Source: Apodospora peruviana
Lineage: Eukaryota > Ascomycota > Sordariomycetes > Sordariales > Lasiosphaeriaceae
Length of the DNA stretch: 64,000 nt
NCBI GenBank assembly: GCA_033439685.1
Contig: JAUEDM010000002.1
Span: forward strand, 62,001-126,000
Reading direction: 5' to 3'
Shown one piece after another: positions 44,044-56,794 of the stretch. The notes beneath the pieces were generated by a model, which made no database searches, was not told where the DNA came from, and saw only the letters and a list, made by a program, of their open reading frames with translations. The number at the start of each line of letters is the position of its first letter. Positions within the stretch are counted from its first letter, which is position 1. The position numbers and the translations under genes were made by a program.

Positions 44044-47000
44044 TCAACACGAAAAAACTTCAGCTACGGGCTTGTTCCAGTTCTCTTCATTCACCAATTG
44101 CCTAAGAACACTGGCCATCGTGTTACAATGACCTTCCACCTCCTCCAGACTGAGCTGCGCCGTGTCCCATGAAGCAATGAAGAAGAGATTGCTCTTGTCA
44201 ACCATGAAAGCGGTCCAAACCAGGCCACTGTTTTAGAAGTTAGCTCCGCCATTACTCCAAGAAATATTTGTGTGAACTCACCAGTCAGGCCAGTCATACC
44301 TCGCCACTATATCCAGCACCTTCTCATCACTCGCGCTATACCCCCTTGTCGTCCCAAGTCCCATATTAACATCCCAGACAAACGACTGCCGGAACGACGC
44401 GTCAACAGCAACTTCTGCCTCCTCATCCCGCAGCCCCTCAAGGACCTTCTCCCACGGCGCATGAGCATGTCTCTCCAGCTCATTATGTTCCAGTCCCATC
44501 TGCTTGAGCAGGTCTGCAACACTCTCCCTCCGCAAAACTTCGCACAGTTCCACCGTCCACTCAGCCGTAGGACCACCAATACTCTCAGCCGACGGAAGAA
44601 CCGCTTCTATCCAAGCAGGTACGAACGGCCACGACCGAGCTGAGTGGTAACTGTTGAAGATGGCGTACCGCGAACCAGTCTGCAGGACGTTGAAGATCGC
44701 GATGGCGGTCTTCATAACGATGCACGGGTCAATTTGCAGGACTGACTGGAGTCGCTCCATCCCTGACAGAGTGCTGACGCGGGCGATACGAGGTATCTGG
44801 AACTCGTCTGCAAAGCTGTCCCACTGGCCCTTCCAGACTTGGTTGCGGATAAGGGCTCGCTCGGGCTCGAGAGAAGTTGAGCAATCATCTGCGATCATCC
44901 ACCCTGGGGCGCGCTGGACTGGCCAGAGCGCATCACGGAACCTGGAGATACCGCGGAGGCGGGAGACGTTGTACGCTACTGATGCTTGAGCTGGGACGCT
45001 GGACCGGTAGAGATGCAGCAGGTCGGCAAACGGTTTGAATGGGCTCAGCAGCGGTACGCTGTATTCCGGGTTCTGGATCAGTCTGTCAAGATCCAGGTGC
45101 CATGTCTGTAGGGAGAGAGCATCGATAATGGACTGGTTGTAGGTTGCGATGAGGAACGTTTGTGTGGACTCTTGCACCTGAACGATCTGGAATCGGGCCA
45201 TCCATGGCGAGGTGTGGCCCTCGGCAGATCCGTCCTTGGTGATGCTCTCCAGTGCTGGGGTATGAGACACCTCCAAGGTCTCGATCATCCCGTCAAACAA
45301 CGATGAGCAAGGAGTGATCACGATGTGAAAAGGGGTTCCGTCTGGTAACTGAGCTATCATGGTCCTGAAGATCGGCCTAGTCGAGAGAGCGGTCTCGATA
45401 CCACGACGAACTTGTGCAATGGTGGCGGTCACGACTCGAAAGACCAATCTGGTGTGGTAAGACTGCGGTCTGGTGCCGATGGCCAGCCTGTGGAAGCTAT
45501 CCTTGATTCTGATCGCATTCTCGATGTCGCTCTGCTCAAAGCCGGTGCTCGCAACAGCACTTATGGCGGCCGAATGCAAATCCAGCTCTCGCTTAATGGG
45601 ACTGCTCTTGGGTGATTTGGGCAGAGCGCTGGAGATATGTAAGTCAGCAGCCTTTGGTTTATGCACTCCATTCTGCTGCACCACACCGTTCGTCATCGGA
45701 TGATCCATCCGAGCAGGCGAGAAAGCCACCTTGCCCAGGCCGTTTGTTGCTTTCTTGATAGCGTCTTGTTGTTCGGCTCGTTGGGTCAACAAGGCCGCCT
45801 GCTTTGCGATGGTGTCGTTCTTCGTGAAGTCCTGAAGGAACAATCGCAGGACCAGGACCGAGAAAACACGGTCACAGTAGCGGAGCAGGCTGATGCTGTC
45901 TGCAAAGGACGATACGCTGTCATCCACACCAGGCCTGACGCCGATCAACTCTTCCCAAATGGTAACCAGCTGGTCCGCAATGGAGAGTGGCTCTTCCGGC
46001 CTGTTCAAGCCGTTGTGGCCATTGATGGGCGCGGTAGGTTGGACATCGACTGTCGAAACACGTTCCTTTACCTTTGCATGCAGACGAAGCGCCAGCACAG
46101 CTTCCTTTAGCACCTCCTTCTTGATCTTGCCAAGAGAAGTCATCGGAAACGTCTCCATGCCCAACTCACTGAGGAGATACACGCTACCAAGCGCATACAT
46201 GGGCCCCAACTCACGGCACGTGGCCATGATTTCCGTCTTCGACACCTCAGCAGTCTCCGGTATCTTGACAACCGCCACCGATACTTGTCCAGCAATCTCA
46301 TCCGGCAGGCCGACGACCTGCGCCACGATACCGGCACCCATACCCCCGATAGTCGTCTCCAGCTTGAGCGGTGGGATATTCTCGCCACCTCTGATAATAA
46401 CATCCTTGTACCGACCAAGGATATAAATAACTCCATCCTCGTCCATGCGTGCCTGATCCCCAGTCACCAACCAGTTCCCCACTGCGTCAGTATACAAGCT
46501 CTGCGACTCGACTCCCCCAAGGTAGCCTTCAATAACTGGTGGTCCGCCAATATGAAGCTCCCCGACCTGATTCCGGGCTACAACCTCACGCGTACCAGGC
46601 ACACAGATCCTCGTATTCGCTCCTGGCAAGGTCTTGCCAACACCAGGATGATACCCATCCTTCAACAGGGGATCAGACCGCGTCCAACTTATAACGGGAG
46701 CCCCTTCACTCATCCCAAACGCCTGAATCGCATCCTTTGCTCCAAGACCCTCCCTACAAAGACGAATATCCTCAGGTGTGATCAACGTTCCGCCAATAGT
46801 AACAATACTCAGATTCAGCGCTTTTTTGCCTGGAAACAGCGGATTACCCAAGATGGCTTTGACGAGCGTCGGCACTGCTGACATGATGGTGCATTGTTCG
46901 TGGACCAACGCTTTGAGCGTCGCGCCAATATCGAAGGCTTTGGAAGGCAAGATCACGGCATGGCCCAGACCCCATGCGCGCAGCGCATTATTGACAGCGA

Positions 47001-47829
47001 AGATATGTGATGCCGGTGTGTGGACGAGCCATCTGTCCATAAATGTTGGGTCCGGATTCGGATCGTAAGTGTGCATTTGCGCTGCAAGGCTCATGTGCGT
47101 GTGTGGGCATCCCTTCGGTATGCTGGTTGTACCTGATGTGAAGACTATGAGGGCTGTGTCTCCCGAGGAAGCATTGCCCCTTTCGTGGACAATGTCGGCT
47201 TCGGCGGTTGTTTTGCCAGCCCAGATCTCTCGCAGAAGCGTCCAGCCCGCCACAGCTATATCACCGGAACATTGGATGCGGACTATGATGCTGCTGGAAT
47301 CTTTCGGGAGATGTGACTCCAGGGCAGCCGCCTCAGCTGCGTCCTGTGCTACCACCACGGCGGGACTGGTTGCCTCCAGGAAAAAAGTTCCTTCGCTGGC
47401 CAACAGTCTCGGGTCTAAGGGAGCGTAGACCATCCCCAGCTTGGCCGAGGTCCAGAGAAAGAGACCCCATTCGGCTGAATTCCAGAGAAACGCGGCCACT
47501 CGTGTGCGTAGTTCGCAACCCCTTTTCTGGAGCCAACTGGACAGCACGATAGACCTTTTGTAGAGCTCGCTGTAGCTCCATCTGAGGTATTCGGGGTTGT
47601 CGGCATCACGATACGGGCCGTCAGAGGGTGGTGTTGTGGTGGTGTCCGTCTGCCACATGGAGACAATGGCATCGTTATTAGGGCGATCGACGGCGGCCTT
47701 GGAAAACATGTCCCAGAGCGTTCGGTCCAGGTTCACAAGCTTCTCTCCGGGGCATTCTGAGAGATGTTTGGCCGGGGGTCTGGTGTCGGCAGCGGCCTCC
47801 CCGGCTGAAGATTGTGTTGGCACGGCCAT
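44044..47829 (-). CDS. Adenylation-carrier-condensation (A-T-C) NRPS-like protein
   Basis: About 1243 residues from exon 1 (47829-44282) and exon 2 (44227-44044), joined by a 54-nt intron. Residues 30-580 form an acyl-adenylating domain of the ANL family: FTSGTTSIPKGCPHTH (ATP loop), AFGMSEGAP, LVTGDQARMDEDG, ILGRYKDVIIRGGENI and the catalytic-lysine end TSLGKIKKEVLKEA. It resembles acyl-CoA synthetases more than amino-acid A domains. Residues 625-690 are a carrier domain with FADSISLLRYC, the Ser being the likely phosphopantetheine site. Residues 780-1240 have a condensation-type fold, but at the HHxxxDG position the sequence is YNQSIIDALSL, so the catalytic His is missing. It could activate a carboxylic acid and load it on the carrier; release by the C-like domain is doubtful. 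Not linked to the AAACTCCG motif. Confidence 0.8.
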
Positions 47830-49942
47830 TTGGAAAGACGGCTATCGCCAAAGTTCGTGATGGTTTTGAGCGCAATGATGGGTTGTCCAAAGCTGTGGCT
47901 ATGATTTAGAGGCTGAAGATTGGTAGGCGCGCGACACTTGGACTTGACGATGTCAGTGAAACACTGAAAAACCAATGTTCTCCAGTTCTGCGTCTCAATT
48001 CCAGTCTCTTGAGCTGGTTTCCATGATTATCGGACAAGTACCTGGAAGCTGATACCTTATCCATGTCACCGCCGGTAGACCTTGCACAGGACTGTGCTTT
48101 AGGCAGCAATACAGACACATTTGTGATGTGGCTTGCATTGTCAGAACTAATAGTTGTAGCACTGTAACATTTGCACGTTGTGTGTCTCTTTCTACGTGGC
48201 CAAGACACAGCCGACGGGTCGATATGCAAGTGCTTGGTAATACGTCCGCATCCCTAACTCTACGCGATATGTTTTGGCGCGAATCTATGGGCAATCTATG
48301 GGCAATCTATGGGCAGCAACGTGAGGAATAATACTAATTCATTATGTTTTCTGGTGGCGGTGTTGGCGAATCATCCCATCTTTTAGTGCGCTAATGCCTG
48401 TGAATTTTATATGATTGATAAGTAAGTACCTTAGGTATGTAATCGTAGCATCAGTTAAGGCAGGGTCAGCTAGAAGCAATATCCATGCAGTCAGCTTATA
48501 TGTATACAACCTTCGAGAGCCGCAGGTTGAAGGGCCGCGTTAGATAACTCCATGTGTTTAGAACAAAACTTGTCGAGGTTTCTTTTCTGGTGCCTCGACA
48601 AAACATGGGAATAGCTTTCCAAACTATCTCTTGACAATTCTTGGTTATTCATCCCACATACGCTCAAGGTAACCTGTCAAATGAGATGCTACGTACAGTT
48701 CATGGACTATCTAAGCCGCGGATTGTTCCTTGATGCTCTCTGGGCTGGTGGCATGGTGCTGGCTTCTTTCGGTGCTAGACATCACAACCCCGTTTAAGCA
48801 ACCTCAGGGTATATGGCTCCAAACAGACTTCACGACATAATCAGTCCCGGTTGTCTTGCATCGCTCACAGTTATTCCACTTCCTACCAGTTACAAATATA
48901 GCAGCGAACGGCATCTTTTCAGCTCTAAGCGAACCAGCTGCTGCAGCATTCTGTGGCTGAACCCCAGCACCAAACCAGCTAGTCAGTTCCAATTCTGAGC
49001 TTTGGGATTGGAAGACCAGGAACAAGAAAACAACGGAACTGACGCTCTATGCTGATTACAGATACGCACTCGCCTACACTGTCCACCTTACACAGCACAC
49101 CAGGTTCAATTTACCTACCTTGAACTTCTATACTAGTCTTTTGATATCTGCACTTTGGTGCTTCTCACGAGGTCTAACTATTATGTGGCTGCAGACGTCC
49201 CGTTTAATTCTATGCAGGTGCCTAGAGGGCCAAGAGATATGCCTCAATGACAAGAAGGGTTATGGTCGTTAGAAGTTAGCTCTACAAGCCGTCCTACTAG
49301 CGCTGACTACTTCAACACAAAAAGAGACGGCTCATGAAAAGTGATCTACGTTTGGGGATTGATCTGGTAAGCTGCAACCTCCAATCTACTTCACAGCCTG
49401 GTGCAACACTTTACCGGTAGACACTATAACCAGTAGGCGACCTACATATAGTCAAGCACTCACATTCCGTTCCCTGTGCGGAGGCATCTACCATTGGTCA
49501 TGAGCTTGGGGTACTAAGAACTCAGCAAGCTGATAACAGAGGAGACAGCTCTGATGGCTGCGGATTGGACAGGTTCAGCATGGTCTGGTGGCCACACCGT
49601 CCAAGCATGCGTGGGATGAGATATGAAATTTTTGTATCACATCATCCGAACATGTGTGGCAGTCTGTGGGTCGAGGTCATATCAGCTGAGGTCCGAGTCT
49701 GCTGGCGACAAGATTACACGACGTGAACTGGCTGTTTGGCGCGGCTTGTGAAGCCTTATGTCCTCCTGAAATTCCCAAGCCCGCACCTCTCGAACTCCCA
49801 TTTCCTCTCATGAGCAAGTCTACCATCTGTCACGAGCCCAGTCAAGCCAAACACACCTCCAGCTCCCAGGTTATCCGTTCTCGACAAGCACGCCCCTCAG
49901 CCCACTCTCAACAGCTTCACAACCCAATTCAACTCTCCAGAG
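47830..49942. other. 2.1-kb intergenic region without a recognised gene
   Basis: Divergent space between the A-T-C gene (-) and the CYP52-like P450 gene (+). Contains a triplet of an 11-12 bp direct repeat near 48284-48316 and TACCTTAGGTA near 48427. No AAACTCCG copy seen. Confidence 0.5.
48284..48316. repeat. Three tandem copies of AATCTATGGGC
   Basis: Short perfect direct repeat, period 11 bp, about 460 bp upstream of the A-T-C gene start. Confidence 0.85.
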
Positions 49943-51646
49943 ATGGCAGACCTCAAGTTTCTGCTCCTATACACCCTCCCCATCCTCTTCCTATCAACCA
50001 TCACCCGCCGTTTTGTCATCTACTTCCGCGACAGGAAATTCATCGCCGCCAACGGCTGCAAGCCTCCGCGGACCATCGCACCGCTATGGGACCCAATCTT
50101 CGGCATAGACTTCCTAGTCCAATGCTTGAAGGCAGCCAAAGACGGCCGGTACATCCGGTTTTCGGGAGGCCGCCTCATCAAATACAACTACACGTACGTG
50201 ATCAAGCGGTGGGCCTTCGACACAATCTACACCGCCGAGCCAGAAAACCTGAAACACATGCTGGCGACAGAGTTCAACAACTTCAAGCTCGCAACAATCC
50301 GCGTCAACGCGATGGTCCCGCTGTTCGGGCGAGGCATCTTCACTACCAACGGGCCGGAATGGGCTCACGCTCGCGCCATACTCAGACCGAGCTTTACGAG
50401 ACAGAACATGGCGCCCTTGCTCAAGATGATGGAGCGCCATTTCCAGATGCTGCTTCTCCAAATACCGACTGACGGATCCACGTTGGACCTGCAGAAGTTG
50501 TTTTTCTGTTTCACCATGGACACGGCGACCGAGTTCCTGATGGGCAGGTCGACTTATACCCTCGACCCGAGCAGACGAACGGAAGCAGAACGAAACTTCG
50601 TCGACGACTATTTGACATGTTGCTTTGAGGCAGTGCGCAAGATCGTCATGGGCAACTGGCAGATGTTTAGTTACAATCGGAATGCCGGCGCCGCGCGCGA
50701 CCGGGCCTGGGCCTACGTGGATGGTTTCGTTGACCGTGCCCTTGCGAACCGCGAGGCGCGCAAACATCTAAAAGAAGAGGTCGCCGTAGCGGATGATTAT
50801 GATGATGATGATGATGATAATGATGGCGCAGAGTACAATTTTCTCGAGGAGTTGTCCGCGCAGACGACCAGCCGGACTCTGCTTCGCGATCAAGTGCTCA
50901 GCGTGTTGCTCGCCAGCCGGGATACTACCGCATCGTTGCTGAGTAGCATGTTTTACGAGCTGGCGAGACATCCGCACACGTACGCGAAGCTGAGGCAAGA
51001 AATTTTGTCCAGGATCGCTGGTGAGTTACCGACTGAGGATGAGCTGAATAACATGCCGTACTTGCGGTGGTGCATCAACGAGAGTAAATATTACCCACCT
51101 CACCATTCAACTCATTGCCTAACAGCTACTTATCAATGACAACAGCTCTGAGGTTGTATCCCGTCGTGCCGGGCAACACGCGCGAAGCGGTCTGCGACAC
51201 CACCATCCCCCTCGGCGGCGGAAAGGACGGCAAGTCGCCGCTATTCGTCAAAAGGGGGACTGCGGTGGTGTACAACCTGCACGCTTTGCACCGCCGGCCC
51301 GATATATATGGGACGGAAGTGGATAGCTACAAGCCCGAGCGGTGGGACGGGCTGCGGCCTGGATGGGGTTTCCTGCCGTTTAATGGTGGGCCGAGGATTT
51401 GTCTTGGACGTGAGTACACACTTATTATCATCCACCTTTTCCAACAGGCCGGTGGCTAACCGTGAAGATTTAGAGCAATTTGGTCTGACCGAAGCCTCGT
51501 TCGTCGCGGCACGGATGGTTCAATCGTTTGAGGCTCTCGAGCCACGGGATGACGAGCCCTGGGCTGAGTTCTACTCGCTTGTTATGTGTTCGAAGAATGG
51601 TGTCAAGATTGCTGTGACGCCTGCAAAATCTACTGTAGAGAATTAG
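49943..51646 (+). CDS. CYP52-like cytochrome P450 (fatty acid/alkane hydroxylase type)
   Basis: 525-residue ER-bound P450 from exons 49943-51083, 51146-51409 and 51474-51646. It starts with a membrane anchor (FLLLYTLPILFLSTI). It then has the CYP52-typical FGRGIFTTNGPEWAHARAILRPSF block, I-helix LLASRDTTASLLSSMFYEL, the ExxR motif restored across intron 1 as ETLR before LYPVVPGNTREA, FVKRGTAVVYNLHALHRRPDI, and haem loop FNGGPRICLGQQF formed across intron 2. These features match family 52 enzymes that hydroxylate the ends of fatty acids or alkanes. A poly-Asp insert (GAT repeats, 50797-50822) lies between the G- and I-helix regions. It may work with the neighbouring A-T-C protein on a lipid-like acid (inference only). 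Confidence 0.9.
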
Positions 51647-53383
51647 TTACGATAATAGGCAAGCTAGGTAGCAGGTTAGCGTGTCTGTCTGTCTACCTTA
51701 GGTACTTCGCATGGAGTACAAGGTTGACTTTCTAAAGGCCTTCTTCCCCCCCCCCCCCCCCCCCCCCCCCCACATCTCTGACGTCGTACTCAAATTCGGC
51801 AGCTTCGAGCTCAAGTCCAAGCGTATCTCGCCCTCCTTTCTTACTCCAGCACTAACTCCATATAAAGGAGAGCATCGTGGATTGACAGCTAGTTAGTTCA
51901 TCGAAAGTTGGGATATATAAATGTTTTACCCTCCGGTGTTGGAAGAAAAGGAACTCTCATCATGAAAGATCATAAACCCGGTAATCTGGTTTACCACGCG
52001 GGGATGTGACTCGAAGTCCAGGAGCCAGAATGATCTGCGCAAGGAAAAGGATAGCTGATCTCACTGTGTGCAATCACTAACAATTTTTGCGCTCGCTCCC
52101 TCAGAAATCTGGTACCGCTCGGGTCCGGTTTCACGCATGCACGGCACGGGGTTAGTGCCGCCGGCCGACGTCCGTTAAGATTGCCGTTGTGTCAGGTTGC
52201 CGCCGGCCGGCAGCCTGTTGGAATTACCTTCAATGCCAGCAGAAACAAACCTTTGAGAAATAAATTTATCTGCCCTTCTTGTTTGACAATCGAGGATACG
52301 GAGTATATCCGTGAAATCGGGTTGACTGGAATTCGAGGATTGATAGTAATTCAAAGATCTTTCCGGATATTTTCCCCCCATTCTCCATGAAAACGACTGA
52401 GAGCGCCATTTTGTACCTGCATCGGACCTGCATCCATCTGCGCAAGCCACGGCACACGTTCTGCCCCCGACACAATCGCACCGCACGCACAACAAAGTCA
52501 AAACCACGTTCCTTTCTTTTGCATGTTCTGGCCGACCGAGTGGCAGAGCATGCAAGATCGAGATGAATCCCCCGTTCTGTCAAAAGTGCGTGGCACGATC
52601 GATATCTTATGTGGCGTTGTTGGTGGCTTTTGTTTGTTTGCTGAACTGGCTCGATCGGTGTTAGCGTTTCTCAAGTGACCCCTGCAGCATTTTTGACATT
52701 AAATCTGACTTACACCAAAGTTTGACCAAACGTTTTGAGCTCAGTCCCTTCTAAAGCAATTTGAGAATTCGGATGGAGATTCTATGGTATTTGAGAAGCC
52801 CTTAATAATTTGAGCAGATCTTTGGAAGACGTTTTTTGCCTCCTGACGATTGAGACAAGCTGGTGTGTTTTTGTGAGTCTTGATTTTCATGTTGGGAGCG
52901 CGGCGCCGAAGCGCACGGCAAAGTCAATAGCGCCAAATCGAGATTGGACTCGCTCCACTATTGGCACACAGCTGCGGCCAAGGAGGAGAGGAAGCGCTGC
53001 GAGCCGAGAGCTGACAGTTCGCTAGCTGAGCGAGAGCAGCACGAAAGCAGTTTGTTTTTTGCAAGCCTCAATGCGGGCTCTCTCTGCGTGGGTGTCCGGG
53101 GTAGGCACCCCTGAATTTGGGTCTCGACCATCCATCACCGCCTGCCGCCGCCCGACCCGAGCCATTGGATTTTTTGATCGACGCCCAGTCTTGAACAAAA
53201 TGGTTCCAGGCCCTGTTCGTCTGTTCATTCCTTCCCTCTCTATTCTGCTTTGATCTTTCCACTCTTATTCTCTCGTTTTGAGAAAGCTTCTGTTTGGAAG
53301 TCGTTACATTCTTTTTAGGAGGAAACCGAAAGATTCTTAGTCTGAATCTTTCACCACACTCGTTTTTACATTATACAAGAAAG
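51647..53383. other. Intergenic region without a recognised gene
   Basis: Carries a 26-base poly-C tract at 51746-51771 and a long promoter/leader region of the WSC gene with pyrimidine-rich stretches from about 53200. No supported coding sequence. Confidence 0.5.
51746..51771. repeat. 26-base poly-C tract
   Basis: Uninterrupted C run about 100 bp downstream of the P450 stop. True length may be misjudged by sequencing. Confidence 0.9.
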
Positions 53384-55765
53384 ATGAAGTCACAAATCGC
53401 GACGGTGGCTCTGTTAGCGTCGGGAGCACACGCTTTCACGGCCGTATCTTGTTGGTCAAAGGGGTCCCAGTTCGACACTCTCGACGGTGATGCGTTCTGG
53501 TCATCCAGTCTAACGGTGGAAAAGTGCTCGACGCTCTGCACGGACTATATTTACTTTGGTGTTTCGGCCGGCAAGGAGTGTGAGTTGGTTCGTCGTTGGA
53601 CAACATAAGTGGTAGAGATAGCTGACGGTGTTGGGTGCAGGCTACTGCGGCGACGACCTCGCCAACTCAGCCGTCGATGAATCTCTCTGCACAACCAAAT
53701 GCGCCGGCAACAGCGCCGAGTACTGCGGCTCGAGCAGCACGCTGAACATCTACAAGAACAAAGACACCGGCGCATCATTGGTACCCTCGGCTGGCGGATT
53801 CAGCCACCAGTCATGCTGGACCAACCCGTCTGCGTCGCGCGCTCTCACATATACCGGTTTTACGTCTGCTCGCATGACGGTGGAGAAGTGTGCTGGGTTC
53901 TGTGGCGACTTTGAGTACTTTGGTGTTGGAAACGGGCGTGAATGTAAGTTGGTCGGGGTGATGGGACTTGGGAGCGAACTGAGACTGACACGCAATTTGT
54001 AGGCTACTGCGGCGACTCGCTATCTACCTCGTCCGAGTCGGCGACCGAGTGCAGCTCGCCCTGCGAGGGTGACAAGACCCAGTTGTGTGGTGGTGTTGGC
54101 AAGATTAACTTGTACAAGGCCGGTTCGACGGCGTCACCCAGCTCTTCGGCAGCTTCATCAGCGGCGTCATCAGCAGCCTCGTCCGTCGTATCGTCAGCCG
54201 CTTCGTCGGTGGTATCTTTGGCAGCTTCATCTGCGGCTTCGTCGGCCGCGTCATCTGCAGCTTCTGCGGTTGTTTCGTCAGCGGCGTCATCGGCAGCCTC
54301 GTCAGTTGTATCGCTGGCAGCTTCATCTGCGGCCTCTTCCGTTGCTTCCTCAGCCGCATCATCGGCAGCCTCGTCCGTTGTGTCTTCAGCAGCTTCATCC
54401 GCAGCTTCATCCGCAGCTTCTTCAGTCGCTTCGTCCGCCGCCTCTTCAGCAGTCTCATCCGCTTCTTCCGTTATCCCATCGTCGATCTCATCCGCTCCGG
54501 TCAGTTCCTCAGTGGCACCATCAAGCGTGGCCAGTTCATCCGCCCCGGTATCGTCGACCGTACCAGAGGAGGAGGATGATGAAGATTGTGAGGATGACGA
54601 GGAGGAGGATGAAGATTGCGAGGAGGAAGACCCCGTGTCATCCGTCGTTTCCTCGACTGCTTCCTCGGTGGCGTCGTCTGTTGCATCGTCAGCCGTTTCC
54701 TCGGCTGCCTCTTCGGTAGCCTCGTCCCTTGCTTCGTTAGTCGTTTCATCCGAGTCCGTTGCATCGTCGGCTGCCTCATCATCTGTCGCCTCCTCGACGG
54801 TCTCGTCAGCAGCTTCGTCCGTCTCCAGCGCCGCCAGCTCAGCAGCCCCTGCGTCGTCCGCCATCTCTTCCGTCGCCTCCTCAACCATTTCCTCGTACGC
54901 ATCATCTTCCAGCGTCGCCAGCTCGTCGGAAATTGTGTCGTCGTCGGTCGCAAGCTCCGCATCCAGCGTCGTCAGCTCCGCGCCAGCATCTTCCTCGTCC
55001 GCTCTCCCCGACGACGAGGATGACCAGTGCGATGACGAAGAAGAGGAGGATCCCGTCTCATCAACACCCGCCTCCTCCGCCATCCCCAGCTCGACCGCAC
55101 CGGCGGCCCCGACCTACACGCCGCCGTTCCCAGCAGTCCGCGGCTTCGAGTGGGACAACTGCTGGGAGGAAATCACCACGGCCGGCCGGCTGCTCAACGG
55201 CGCGACCACGGCGGCCGACGACATGACGCTCGAGAAGTGCGCCGACTTCTGCCACGCGTGGCCCTACTTCGGCGTCGAGTACGGCCGCGAATGCTACTGC
55301 GGCTTGGTCCCTGCCCCTTCAGGCAAAGTTGCCGCCAGCATCGAGGAATGCCACTTCAGCTGCCCGGGCGATACCGCGGAGAAGTGCGGCGCCGGCATGC
55401 GCGTGTCTGTGTATCACACTACGACAACGGGCCCCACGGACCGCGACGATGTTGCCGGCTCGACAAGGCACGGCTGCATGACCGAGGGCGGCGACGGGCG
55501 CGCCCTCCAGGCCAAGGCGTTTGCCACCGACGGCATGACGCTCGAGGTCTGCGAGGCTACCTGCGCCGGGTATACGTACTGGGGCGTCGAGTACGGACGG
55601 GAGTGTTATTGTGGTAACGACTTCAACCCGACCTCGCAAAAGGTCAATGATTCGGAGTGCGATATGATGTGCATGGGCGATTCCACCCAGCTTTGCGGTG
55701 CCGGGAACAGGTTGATGGCGTATAAGCGGGAGCGGGTTGTGGTGCCAAATAGCCCCTTGGTGTAG
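53384..55765 (+). CDS. Secreted protein with four WSC domains and a long Ser/Ala linker
   Basis: 753 residues from exons 53384-53579, 53641-53943 and 54003-55765. A signal peptide (MKSQIATVALLASGAHAF) is followed by WSC domains 1 and 2. Both are interrupted by phase-1 introns exactly before their internal GYCGD/CYCGD turn, which points to domain duplication with conserved intron position. Residues about 205-533 are a low-complexity SSAAS/SSVAS region with acidic islands (EEEDDEDCEDDEEEDEDC), probably O-mannosylated and extended. WSC domains 3 and 4 follow (CWEEITTAG...ECYCG; TRHGCMTEGG...ECYCGND...QLCGAGNRL). There is no C-terminal membrane segment or GPI signal, so it is not a classical Wsc stress sensor. 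It probably binds cell-wall or environmental polysaccharide. Confidence 0.87.
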
Positions 55766-56794
55766 TCAGTGGGACTGGGGTGTCGCTCGAGTAGCAGCGG
55801 ATGTTGTAATGACTTAATTCTTCTCCCGTTAATTTTTATTTTCTGAATACAGAACAAACATATTAGACGAAATGAACATGATGTTGCCATTCATTCGACT
55901 TCTCTCTCCAGATCTTCCGAAGCCAAGCCAAATGGACCAGTCCAGCCTGGACCACCTGGTGATGATCGCCATGTTTTCTTTTTATGGAAAAGCGACAAGA
56001 TGTCCGTCGTGACTGGACGCAATGACAGCATTGGTATTTATAACAGTGATATCCGCTGCCACCACCAACGGCGGAAGCTCTGTGTGATGACTTGTACTAA
56101 CAGCAGCTGCACCATTGCGGCGAGAGTGTGGGGATGAACGGCTCCTCAAGTCCACGACCGTCACATGCAGCCATACTGTAAATCGTCCCATGCCTTTTTC
56201 TTAAGCTTATTTGCCACCGAATGAGTAGCATGGGATGACTGTTTCTTCCCATATTCCAGTTCCTCTCGCCCCAATACCAGGTTCTACACTCGTTGGTTTC
56301 GACTTCCATATCTTCATGGAGCCGGTCATCGGAACAGAACCAACTTTGCAGATCAAGGTTAAAATGCCGATCCCATATCCCAGGTCAACAGTTGGGGCCG
56401 TGGCGGGCCGCGGGGAGGTCACCTGCAAACAAACGCGGAAGGCTTGAGGTCGGGCCCAATGGGATCCAGGATCGCCAAACCAACTGCAAGTCCACCCTCT
56501 GATTCCCCGGCGGCTACCCACATAAACGCCCTCCCAGGCCGGGTCTGGGCAAATGATGTACGGGTGGCTCCAACGAAATGCCAGCCTCGAAACATAAGTC
56601 TTGCAGTCTTACATCAACATTTTCTCACTTGCAAACAACTACCTGGACCAGCAAACAAAACGAGAGATGGTAACGATCTGGAATAAAAGATCTCAACCCT
56701 CCCGTGTTGGTGATCCGCATCTTGTTTCATTGACCTTCATTTGCTTTCCTGTTCTGTCAACTTATTATTTGGTATACAACAGTTCAACATTACA
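55766..56794. other. Intergenic region without a recognised gene
   Basis: Tandem gene spacing between two plus-strand genes; short overlapping frames only. Confidence 0.45.

Noticed and set aside
44044..51646. Adding the A-T-C enzyme and CYP52-like P450 to the halogenase cluster as its core
   Set aside because: More than 10 kb of unrelated genes lie between, and their promoters lack AAACTCCG; an aromatic scaffold is also not expected from this enzyme.
54004..55083. 359-codon minus-strand frame rich in Ala/Glu/Asp/Thr
   Set aside because: Antisense of the Ser/Ala repeat region of the WSC protein; its composition follows from the repeat.
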